Source: Trichaptum fuscoviolaceum
Taxonomy: Eukaryota > Basidiomycota > Agaricomycetes > Hymenochaetales > Trichaptaceae
Assembly: GCA_910574455.1 (NCBI GenBank)
Contig: CAJSYZ010000008.1
Span: forward strand, 3,970,707 to 4,034,706
DNA: 64,000 nucleotides
Reading direction: 5' to 3'
The position numbers and the translations under genes are program-made. The notes below the pieces were generated by a model. It had not been told where the DNA came from. It saw only the letters and a program-made list of their open reading frames with translations, and made no database searches. Shown one piece after another: positions 41,613-51,450 of the stretch (positions within the stretch are counted from its first letter, which is position 1; every line of letters starts with the position of its first letter).

Positions 41613-42789
41613 TGAAAACAAAATAAATGATAAGGGGGTGGGAGTGTAGGGAACCCGGAAAGAATAAAAGAGTAGAAAAAGAAAACAAAGAGAGAGAAAA
41701 AAACAATGAAGGAACAACAGAGACGACGCCCGTACGTCCGTCAACCGTTATTCCCACTAACGAAGGCCCGTGGCCGTGTCCCGCCCTCGAGAGAACCCCA
41801 GAGGAAATCCGCAAGCTTGGCTATTGAGCCCCAGAGACCCGTCGTTCCGTCGAAAGAACTAAGGCGACAGTAGAACGCGCCTATGCGCAAGCACTGAACC
41901 CCGTCGTCCGTCCAAGAGTCTTCTGCGCGGCCGCGCCCTCGCGAGAAGTCCGAAGACAAGAAACAAAGCCCCAGTAAGAATGGCTCTTGAGGCCCCTAGT
42001 CTTCGCCCGTCGAAAGAACTAACCGTCGTGTCAAACGCGCTCACAGCGCAGACGTCCAACGGTAATCCCGCTCCGTCCCAAGCGCGCACACACTTAGATA
42101 GTAGTGGTCGGGGAAAGAAAGCTAAATTTTCACACGGTCTACATGACGTGCTTAACACAAGTTATTATCGCGTGTGAACCGGCTACTCCGGTCACCGCTA
42201 CTAGGCTGAGTCCCCGTCTTTGTCCCCGTCCCTCAATTGGCAACCCTATTCCCACGCCACTCGCGCACGTCGCCACCAAGTGTCCGTTATGTGACGTCCG
42301 TTAGTTCCCTTGTCCGTCACCCTGTTCTCCCACGCCACGCGCACACACTTGTCCGTCGCCACACTTATGTCGCCGGCCGGTTGCACGCCCGTACGCACGT
42401 CCGTTCGAACAGATGTTCGCCCGTTCGCTCGTCCACCCATGCAAGCGTCCGTCGGATGCTCACCAGTGAGTCCCTTGCTTTGGCAGTTCTTTCACCCGTG
42501 CTCAGGTACAGTTTTCCCTGGGCTATCTGACTTCGAGTGTCGTCCGGCGGCCTTGCTGCTTGTCCGGTGTCCGTCGGGTGCACTGTCTTGCGGCCGTTGG
42601 ATGTACTTGAGCGACTCCGCTTTCCGGCCTTGCGTCTTTCGCACTGTTGCTACGCTCTGGGCTTGCTGGTATGCTTCCGAGTCTTGTACTTGAGCGACTT
42701 CGGTTTCCGGGTGCTTACTTTGTCTTCCGGGTGCCACTGTCGTGTCCGGCGGGCTTCGTACGAACACTGGATGAAATCCAAGTGTTACA
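41613..42789 (-). repeat. E4 5' LTR (1,177 bp)
   Basis: Same length as the 3' LTR. Two differences were noticed (A for G near 42,033 and G for A near 42,431). Bounded outside by GCGA. Confidence 0.95.
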
Positions 42790-42793
42790 GCGA

Positions 42794-43504
42794 GGTTGGA
42801 ACAGCATGGGTTAGAACATGTGCCGGAGAGTACTAGCCTCAGGCTGGCACCAGCAGTGGCGTGAGAAGTTTGGCTTCAGATTCAAGTTCCGCATTTAGTA
42901 GCCTGACTACCCATGCCCATCAACTTGAATGACGAGGAGTTGCCAACTTGAAAGCCAGCGACCAGCGACGTGTTGTGTCATTGTCTACACTCTAGTAGCT
43001 CTCAAGCTTGTTCTTTTCAGCAGCTTGAAGCCCGATCACCTTGTAGTTGAAGTCCCTGCCACCTAAATTCTACTAGTAGCTCAGGGGCTGCCACTGGCAG
43101 TACTCAGGCTGGCGGTGAGTCAACTTTCAGTCTCCTAGTTTAACTTCATCCACTGACTGAGATCTTCAGACTTGTAGCCCGAGTAGTACTGTACTACTAC
43201 TATACTACTGGCAATTTGATCTCTAAACTTGAAAGGGTTCTGAAACTCGAACCGAACTTCAACTTGATACTATTCGGTTCCGACTCCGAGTCGGTGGTGC
43301 CGCGCCGGTAGTAGTAGCCTGAGGACCAGTTTTAACTACATCTTGAAGCTGTTGGAGAAAGCAATACAACCTCCTCTCAGGCTTCAAGTCACAGTTTTGT
43401 TCGAAATATCCAGTGAGCCTGCGTTTAAGTTGGGCCCCCTTGTTGGTTCTGACAATAACTAAATTGTAGATAATCCCAATCAGCAGCCTGAGAAGACTTA
43501 GACA
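42794..43504. repeat. Motif-rich region upstream of the 697-residue gene
   Basis: No ORF. The region is packed with recurring short words: AACTTGAA or its complement, GCCACTGGCAG, TACTACTAC/GTAGTAGT, CTCAGGCTG and GACTCCGAGTC. The same set recurs at 50,840-51,440 and inside an intron at 52,470-52,730. Such word arrays are typical of subterminal or promoter regions of large DNA transposons. Confidence 0.55.
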
Positions 43505-45746
43505 ATGTATACGTCACCAAATGCCAGTGCATCGAATCCGACTCGGAGTCGGGAACGGGGAATAGTAAGTATAAATCGGCGGAAACGTACTTACAACAAT
43601 AGTAGTAACCAAAGTGAGCTCGTTTTACCTCGGACTGGAAACAAAGCCAATTAACAGCCGCCTTCAGCAGAGGACTCGGATTCAGGGGAGCCGAGCACTA
43701 AGCGTCATAACTTGAATGAGCCGGACAATGATTATCTTGAAGGCAATGAAGCGAAAAGGGCAAAGACGACTGACGTGACAAGTAAAGGAAGAAGTCATTC
43801 GCACACTGTCAGCGATTCACCAGTGCAACTTGAACTTCCGCGATCACTGTCAGAGTCAACGCATGGGACGAGAGCAGGACCTGGGCATACAATAAAAAGG
43901 AGCATTAGCCAATCTCCGGCTACTTTGGATTCCCTGGTCGTTACTGCAAAAAGTATTTCAGAAGCTATAGAAATTCCAGTTCACACTGGTACAGATTACA
44001 ACCAGTCGGTTCGCTCGACTTCAAACCATCCAGCTCATTCAGGGGTTGATATGATTACGAATTTGGAGGAAAATGTTGCAAGGACGAGCACTGCTACTTC
44101 CCCATTGCTCACTGGTACAGATGACATGCAGTCGGTTCGCTCGACTTCAAACCATCCAGCTCATTCAGGGGATGATAGGATTATGAAGTTGGAGAAACAG
44201 GTTGCACAGATGAGCACTGCTTTTGAGGCGCAGATTCAAACGCTGAACACAGCTTTGGGAAAGATGTCTGAAGTGGTCGAGCTCTTGTCTGCAAATGTTA
44301 CGGGGGTAAGTAATAAGATCATGTTTCTAAAAGGAACGTCTAATAACCTACGCTTGTTAGTCACGGCCAGCGGGCGACGCTATTAGAGTAAGGAAGCTCT
44401 TGGACAGTCTAAGGTTCTTCTTCATGGAGTCCTCCGCAATTGTCATCTGGTTCACTAGAGATGAAGTGTTCGACACCCTCGCGGCCCCAAATAGTCTACC
44501 CTATAATTACAGGTTCCACGAGATAGAGCCAATGAAACTCTGGGAGGTCATACGAAAACACTCCCCTCCGAAAGACTACAGCATGCATCTAAATTATCGC
44601 AAATCGCGTGTAATGTGTATTGCGGAAGATTTCAAGCAAGACTGTGTTGAGGTATTGCAGGCATCCAAGTCGGACCCCTGGTTTCATGATTTCCGAATCT
44701 TCCTACCGTACTTCCAGGCCCATTTCGACGCCCTTTACGATCTCATCGCAACCATCGAAGACCATCTCCAATCCATCTCAGTTTCGGCTAATGGACTTAT
44801 GATCAGAAGCGAAATCCGCTTCTCATGGGAAGCACTCTACACACAGGTATCAAAATCAGGGAATTTGCAAGCGAAATATTCGACGCCTGCGGTCAGAACT
44901 CTTCATATTTCACCCCAGACACCCGCTGCCAATGAAATGCTACTACACTTACCAGCTGAGAAGGATGCGAAGGGTGCGAAAACTAAAAGCTGGGAACTGG
45001 CGATTGGTCTGTGCAATCGGTACGACGCTTTCTACGACAGGAGGGAATACGCGGATGAAGTTACTTCGTCCGACTATGAAGTTGTCTCGACGAGGGCGCC
45101 CAAAGTTCGCGACACGATGGAAAACCTACTATCGGACCTACATCAAAACATACCACTAGAAGCTGCACCAAATTTTAAGGATGAGGTTAATGATTGCATC
45201 GACGATTTGTGCGTTCTTCAGACGAGATTGATAGATGGGCTTAGGATCGTCAGGAGATGGTTGCAGGTTGTCTCCAGAAGGGGTCTTTTCGATCTAGTCA
45301 TGCAGAGGTCGAAAGGCGTCATCATAAAAGACCTCTTAAACAAGATCGTACATCAAGGGGAGGAGATGACTGATTCTGTCCTTGAATCTATTGATAAGTT
45401 AGAAGAATATAACAAGTTGGAGATGGCGAGCATGGCGGCATATAAGGCCGAGCGCGAGCGCGAGCGCGAGGGCAAGGGCAAGGGCAAGGGCAAGGGCAAG
45501 GGCAAGGTCGAACAGAAATCGGATACAAAGCTCCGCCACTTGAAGGACAATGACATGCAGAGATACCAACGCTATCTGACGGAGTTGGTGTGCTCGGCAT
45601 TCGAGGCAAAAGTCCCGGAAGGCGTCAAAAATCCCGTTGATATTCGTGAAGTCTTAGGGTATCGCAATTATGTGAAATTGGCGATAGAGTCAAAGGATGA
45701 CTCCAAGCCTTCAAGTCCTGAAGGTCACCGCGACGAGCCGAAGTAG
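43505..45746 (+). CDS. Unknown 697-residue protein, three exons, beside Plavaka transposase
   Basis: Exons 43505-43564, 43658-44305 and 44361-45746, with GT-AG introns of 93 and 55 bases. All junctions are phase 0, and ATG 43505 opens MYTSPNASASNPTRS. The N-terminal third is Ser/Thr-rich with a repeated unit QSVRSTSNHPAHSG (twice, about 50 residues apart), followed by a short coiled coil (KLEKQVAQMSTAFEAQ). The middle is a helical domain (WEVIRKHSPPKDY, VLQASKSDPWFHDF, CNRYDAFYDRREY). Near the C-terminus a simple repeat encodes ERERER then GKGKGKGK. I do not recognise the family. Its place next to a KDZ transposase and the shared upstream motifs suggest it is cargo or an accessory gene of that element. 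The frame is intact. Confidence 0.75.
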
Positions 45747-45779
45747 TTTTTCGAAGGTGGCGGGTTGACAATGGACACA

Positions 45780-46134
45780 GCAATCAGTAATAATTGTAAG
45801 TGACAAAGTCTCCTCATTTCCATATTATACGCTCACTGCATTTACTAGTAGCTGTTCTCCCCGTCAAGCGGTTTCAGAGTGAAGTTGTCAGCCAACCACT
45901 CCCAGGCACTTATATCATGGGAAACGCTGAGGACTTCGAGGTGAACCTATGACTTTGAGTACCCTTGTAATCCGAGTCTCTGTGCTATGCTTGCATTTTC
46001 AGTTTTTTCTTATGTCGCTTTGAGATTTGTTGATAATAATATTACCTTGAACATTGAATACTATGATGTGGTTGCCACTGGCTCTGGCAATGTAAACTGT
46101 AGTACAACTTGAATGCGAGCCAAAAAAACACTTA
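45780..46134. other. Non-coding flank between the 697-residue gene and the MITE
   Basis: AT-rich. No ORF of interest and no further structure recognised. Confidence 0.4.
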
Positions 46135-46617
46135 GGGTGCGCTCGGTTCCAGTGCTTGCGACGCAATGACGCGTTCAAGCACCGCCGGACAAAACCGGAA
46201 GTGGTCCGGACATTCTCGTAATAGCGACTAGTACTAGCTGCTTGGTTACTGATTACAAGATAATAGTCACACATGTTACATTACTTTGATTTGCTTGAAC
46301 ATCAGTCTCTTCCTAATATTCGTGCAACAGCCAGTTTAAAGCTGTTATTCTTACAATCAGCCTCATTAAGGAGCTAACATAGTATTTATTTCCGTGCAAA
46401 ACAAAGGGGAACCATGGACAAGAGGTTTGCATATATGCAGCAGAAAATACCGGAAATGGAATGTCCGACTCCAAAGTGGTCACAGCAAAGTATTGACTGT
46501 CCTAGCCCAGTTTCACAGACCCTTTTTTAATTGTTAAGCTATTCCCACGGAGCATCTCAAGAACCGATGACTAAATAAGGCTATCGTTGCTTCGCAAGCA
46601 CTGGAACCGAGCGCACC
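46135..46617. mobile_element. MITE with 26-base terminal inverted repeats
   Basis: The ends share GGTGCGCTCGGTTCCAGTGC and the following TTGCGA as perfect inverted repeats. The similarity continues more loosely (CGCAATG against AGCAACG). TA dinucleotides flank both ends (46133-46134 and 46618-46619), as for Tc1/mariner-type insertion, although the outermost G count differs by one. 483 bases, no coding capacity. It sits between the plus-strand gene and the 3' end of the transposase gene. Confidence 0.8.
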
Positions 46618-46767
46618 TACTACGTAAGTCTCAATACTATGATACTAGTACAGCTTAACTTAGTAATTATTGTCTAGCTTCGTACAATGTTGAACATTTA
46701 AATGTCATATCCTTACTTCATAAGTTTCAACTTAAAGGTACTTTGTGTGCTAAATGAGGGTTTATCT

Positions 46768-49700
46768 TTATTGTTGTCTACTTTCGTACAATGTTTCATG
46801 CATGTGCATGTCAGCAAATCGGTTAACATAGAATCTATCGTAAAAGTCCAGGGACTCCTCAGGTGTCAATGACTTCGGAGGACATTCATCACCCTTTGGA
46901 ACCCCAAGGAGGTGAGCTAAACGGAAGATACTCCCTAGAGCTATCACGGATAACTTTGGAGTTTTGGAGTCACCGTGACGGTGGTAGCCTGAGCCTGAGG
47001 TGTCATTGTCACTCAGTTGACGGCAACTTCCAATACGCTGGCACGCGGTAGAGGTCTCTGACTCATACTCTGGCTCGACTATCCACATTCTTGTTTTTCT
47101 GTCAGGTGAGTCTCCAATGTTCTTGAAAAACTGGACGAGGGCGCATTCCTGCCGTTCTCCGTTGGCAGTGAAGGAGAAAAGAAGCATAACCCAAGCAATT
47201 TGCATGCCCGCAAACCCCTTTTTGCGAGAATCAACTTGGACAAGAACGACATCACGTCGTGGTTTTCCGCGCCAAGAGGAATTGGACCTGATCACCTCCC
47301 TCATTGCTTGCTCTATAGGAATCGATTCGCCGCGGTAGGCGAAATACGCGGTAGCTGAATGGAAGATGGCAATGTCATTGCCCATGTCCAGTGCAAAGTG
47401 TTGTTCGGCTTCTATCAGGCTGTCAGAAGCACTTCCGAGGTCGTAGTATCCTAATTCGTTCAAGTTGCACCGTTCGTACTTGCAGAATAAGTATATTTTG
47501 ATGAGTTGTCGGAGCTGCCGGAGTTCCGGATGGCCTTTCATTGTCACAAGAGCATTGAGCTGTTTGGGGTACAGCTTACTGGACTCTGTAAGGATAACAA
47601 CGAAGAAGTCAGATGTCCAGCGCCACAACTTCAAGCTCGTGTTACTAACGTTGTTTTGAAGCCATTAATATTAAGCTTGAAGGGTCGCTTCTACCACCCA
47701 AGCGGAACCGATGTTCTGTATTTTCCACATCATGAAGAACCACACTACTCTGCAGTCCTCCCACTGATGAACTGCCGAAATCATCCAGGTCAGCAATTTC
47801 GTTGTGCTCTTGATTACCCATAATGCCATCGAAGAAACTATCTGTATCATTGGCTGCTCCGAGTCCTGCCACTGGCATACCAATACACTGCATCTGCTCC
47901 CTCTGGTTCGGGATCCTCTCAGCATCCTCCTCCTCCGGCTCTGACATATTCTTCCGCAGAACATCTCGCAAAACTTTCCACGTAGCCTCAGATAGCGTAT
48001 CGTCTAGCATTCCACGCCGTTCGAAGTCTGACCTCGATGCAATAAGTTTACTAAGTCGTTGATTTGCTGTGATCATCTGGCCCAAGGGATCATTTCTGTT
48101 CGAGCGTCGCCATGTTTCTTTGACCGCATAAATATGCTTATTCTCTGTAATCGATGAGCACAGTCCACTCGGTGCAGCGAACAGAGGGATCAATGTTGGA
48201 TAATGGACCATAGCATGCTGTCGTGGTAGTGAAAAGTTATCCCGGATGCCCTTAGCTATGAATATTTGCCGATAACGGTGAAAGTGATCCAAAGAGGCTT
48301 TGATTTGATCAAGAGTTGAGGCTGTAATCGTGTACCGACGCACAAGGTAACAGAAGTCTAGAAATGCACTTAATGTGCGAATCATATCATTGTGTGCAAT
48401 GCCCATGATAGCCGGAAGATATACCTAAGCAAATTGCATCAAATATCAGCAAACCACTGCCTCGAACAAGATAAAAAGGTCACATACTTTCATAAGTGCC
48501 TTAGAATCATTGCCTGTCCATTGCTTGAAGCCTCGGCCTTCGGGGAATCTGCGAAGTCCAGGAAAAGGAGCAGCGACTCTGATTCTACGCGGAGATTAGC
48601 AACGGTATTCACATTAAACAACTTGTAAAAAAACAGCACCTTTTATCCACAATGTCCAGCTCTGACGTGGTCCAGCTCTGACATATCCACTCGACAAGAT
48701 GATCCTTGAACACGCCTTTGATGATTTGGTGCAGCAGGTCCGGAGATATGAGATTGCATATATCTGCGCGCGGAATGTCATTGGTGAAAGGCTACGGAGC
48801 AACGTATCAGCTGCAATATACGCATCCAATGAATAATTTGAAGCACGTACCACAATGTCCTGGTGGAATCCGTACTCTTTCCGAATTGTTGCTTTATTCA
48901 TGTTGTTGACGTCTACCTGTTCTATCAATCGTTCGTGCAGCTCTTTTGTTTCGAGGAATTGATACAAATTCCGGATTATCGAGGTCCTTGTGAGGCGCTG
49001 TGCATCTATAATGTCGAAAGTAAGTTATCGCAACAGAGCTTGATTTCAGGAAAGCTAGGACTTACTTGCAGCACCATCCAGTGCATATGGCGCAAAGGCT
49101 GACCTGTTCCGGATAATCGGCTATATATGAGCCGAGTCCGAAAACTGACCTACGCAAGTGACCATCAGGGCACCGGAGAATAGTTTTCTGAGTGTTCATG
49201 ATCATTGCGGTTTTCAGCGAGTTTAAGATCCTCGATATAGACGAATGAAAAATCTGATGTCGAAAACGCCGGAAGTCATCTGACTTTTCGTATTGCCGCT
49301 CAGCTGCAAAGCATCAGAACTCAATCAAATAGATCACTATTAACACATACTCTTTGGTATTGCCAGAAATGCTATGAGCTGGACTGTATTCAGTTTCTGG
49401 GACCGCCGGGCCTTGTTTGATACATTCCCAATCGAGAGATACAAAGGATAGTATTCATTATTGCCAGTTCCAACAGAAACCGTTGTCTTATCGCTCCCTA
49501 AGATGACCGGGATGAACATAGATCCATGGACTGCTTTATCTTCTGCATAGATCTTGTTCTAAGTCAAGGATAATAAGTATCTGTGCGAGTTAATGAGTCA
49601 TGACTTACAGCCTGTTCCCAAGCAAAATTCCCGGACATGTAATTTCTGAAAACTTGTTCTTTGTCATTGATATTATCGGTGTCCTCCTTTGTCTGAAATT

Positions 49701-50815
49701 CACGAAACGGGACAAAGTCAAATTCGCCTTCTAAAGCCGGATTATCCACCAAATTTCGGATCACTTCCAAAGGATCCCGATACCATACATCATATTCTTT
49801 CCTCTTCCATGACTCGATGTTCTCATTTGACGCTTTTTGGCCCTTGTCGGTAGTGTAGAAGTTACTGAAGGATTTCCAAGATACATCACCAACTTTTGTA
49901 GTGTCAATGATCTTGTACAAATTTTGTGCATCTCCATCAAGCAGTGTACCAGCTGTATCCAGATCTGAGTCATCGAAGTTGGGATCTGTCGCGCCCAATT
50001 CAACAGATTGTGCGTTCTCCGTGGACTGAATTAGTTGATAAGCCTTCATAATTCCGAGAAGCTTTGTTATGTTGCCAGCAGACATTTGCTCTTCGCGATA
50101 GAGAAAATCTGCGTGCTCGAAATCTGCTCGGCACGAATAGGGAAACCAGTCATTTGACGCAGGTTCGTTCCGTAAAACGGGTGGTTCTTCCTTTTCTAAC
50201 AAGTTCCCTTCTTCATCGCATGGAGTGGCTGCACGATATTTGGTGTCAGAATGCTACAGTAAACCGGGGACATCATACTTAGCGCGCACCATTTAAATAT
50301 CTGTGATACACCTTTAAGTTATCATTGTTCTCTTCATAATCTCCAATGTCGGAGTCCGGATCAGCAGAAGATAGGTCTTGGTCTTCAAGTTCGTCATCTC
50401 CAGTGTCAGCATGGGGCAGGCAATCAGGACCGTCTAAATCTTGAAGCAGCTCGTCTTGGCCTATGCTAAGCATCGAGATATCCTGTGTGAGTATAGAAAT
50501 GTCGTAGTCGTAACTTGAAGAGTTGCAGCCGCTTTCATCTTCATGATGGCCCTCCAAGTCTGTTGGAAGTTCAGGAGAGCCGGGAAGAGCTTGAGGTGTC
50601 GAAGGTCGTGCGGGTCGCTTGGGTGAGGAATCCGAGTCGTAACCACAAGCAGCAGGTCTTGTTGCAAATGATGACGGGTAAGCTGAATATTCATGTCTTG
50701 TTCTTGCGGATTGATTCTTGAACCTCCTGCTGCAGAAGGAGAAGGTGCATTGAATAGTCGGGGGGAAGATATCTGTAAGATGAATGGGTTTGGGCCTTTG
50801 CCGAGTTACCGGCAT
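46768..50815 (-). pseudogene. Plavaka (KDZ superfamily) transposase, nine exons, one frameshift
   Basis: Exons (minus): 50815-50290, 50228-49609, 49558-49351, 49303-49066, 49005-48851, 48791-48640, 48584-48488, 48424-47650 and 47585-46768. All introns are 47-64 bases with GT-AG ends. About 1,195 residues. A degenerate N-terminal zinc finger (CTFSFCSRRFKNQS) is followed by Plavaka signatures: DWFPYSCRADFEHADFLYR, ILGSDKTTVSVGTGN, RCPDGHLRR with IADYPEQV, FTNDIPRADI with SPDLLHQIIKG, FPGLRRFPEGR with QWTGNDSKALMK, SALFDFCYLVRR-like and CSSITENKH. It would cut and paste the element. Exon 5 contains one extra base (about 48,980-49,000), since its two ends are in different frames. Otherwise it is complete, so the copy is probably recently inactivated. 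Confidence 0.9.
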
Positions 50816-51450
50816 TAGTTCCAGTAACTTGAACACAGCCTATTGTACGTCAGGCGGCCGGCAGTACTGACAACAAGTTGAGCTTGAAGTAGGAGCGAGC
50901 GCAAATGCTAACTTGAAATTTAAAGTTGAATGGCACGCTCAGCGGTGACGCCCGCGTAACAACTTGAAGTTAGTAGTAGTAGTACCGGTAGCCTGAGTAG
51001 CCACAGCCTCAGGCTGTCAGTGACTCAGTGGCACCGCCGCCAGCCTGCCAGTGAGCCTGCAACTTGAAGTGCCAGTGAGTAGTACTAGTACTAGTAGCAC
51101 TGTGATAGTACTAGTAATAGAGCTAGCCTGAGTATCCGAGTGTCCAAGTCTGAGTCTGAGTCAGGCTCATTCCGAGTCAGCCTAACTTGAAGGCTGCCAA
51201 TCACTGCCAGTGCCAGTGGCATGACTCAGACTCGGAGTCACTCAGGCTCACTCACTGCCAGTGGCAGGCTGCCAGTGCCAGCAGGATCAGGCACTGGCAG
51301 TGCAACTTGAAGTGCAAGTGGGCGTAAATTTTCCTTGAATAGGCGCCCTCATCTCCAACTTCAACTTCAACTTGCACCTTTGCCAACTTGATTCACCATC
51401 GAAACTCATAGCACCTGTCAGCGTGCCTCGACTTGAAACACTGCACAAGA
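50816..51450. promoter_or_regulatory. Motif-rich divergent promoter region
   Basis: It lies between the transposase start (50815, minus) and the micro-exon gene start (51451, plus). It contains many copies of CTGCCAGTGGCAG-like palindromes, ACTAGTACTAGT, GACTCGGAGTC, CAGGCT/AGCCTG and AACTTGAA. It probably drives both genes and may also bind the transposase. Confidence 0.5.

Larger units (their letters stand above)
34609..42789 (-). mobile_element. E4: Ty3/gypsy-order element with one Pol ORF, no visible capsid or protease
   Basis: Two 1,177-base LTRs (34609-35785 and 41613-42789) differ by two transitions that I can see, and GCGA flanks both ends (34605-34608 and 42790-42793), so this is a recent insertion. 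On the minus strand: 5' LTR, tRNA-type primer site, a single ORF (41400-36604), a low-complexity 3' untranslated part with T and A tracts (36,340-36,384 and 36,570-36,588), polypurine tract, 3' LTR. It belongs to a different gypsy lineage from E1-E3: no chromodomain and no self-priming pair found. Confidence 0.92.

Noticed and set aside
42794..43504. Terminal inverted repeats of the Plavaka element
   Set aside because: Only shared short words were found; no convincing terminal repeat or target duplication could be paired by eye.
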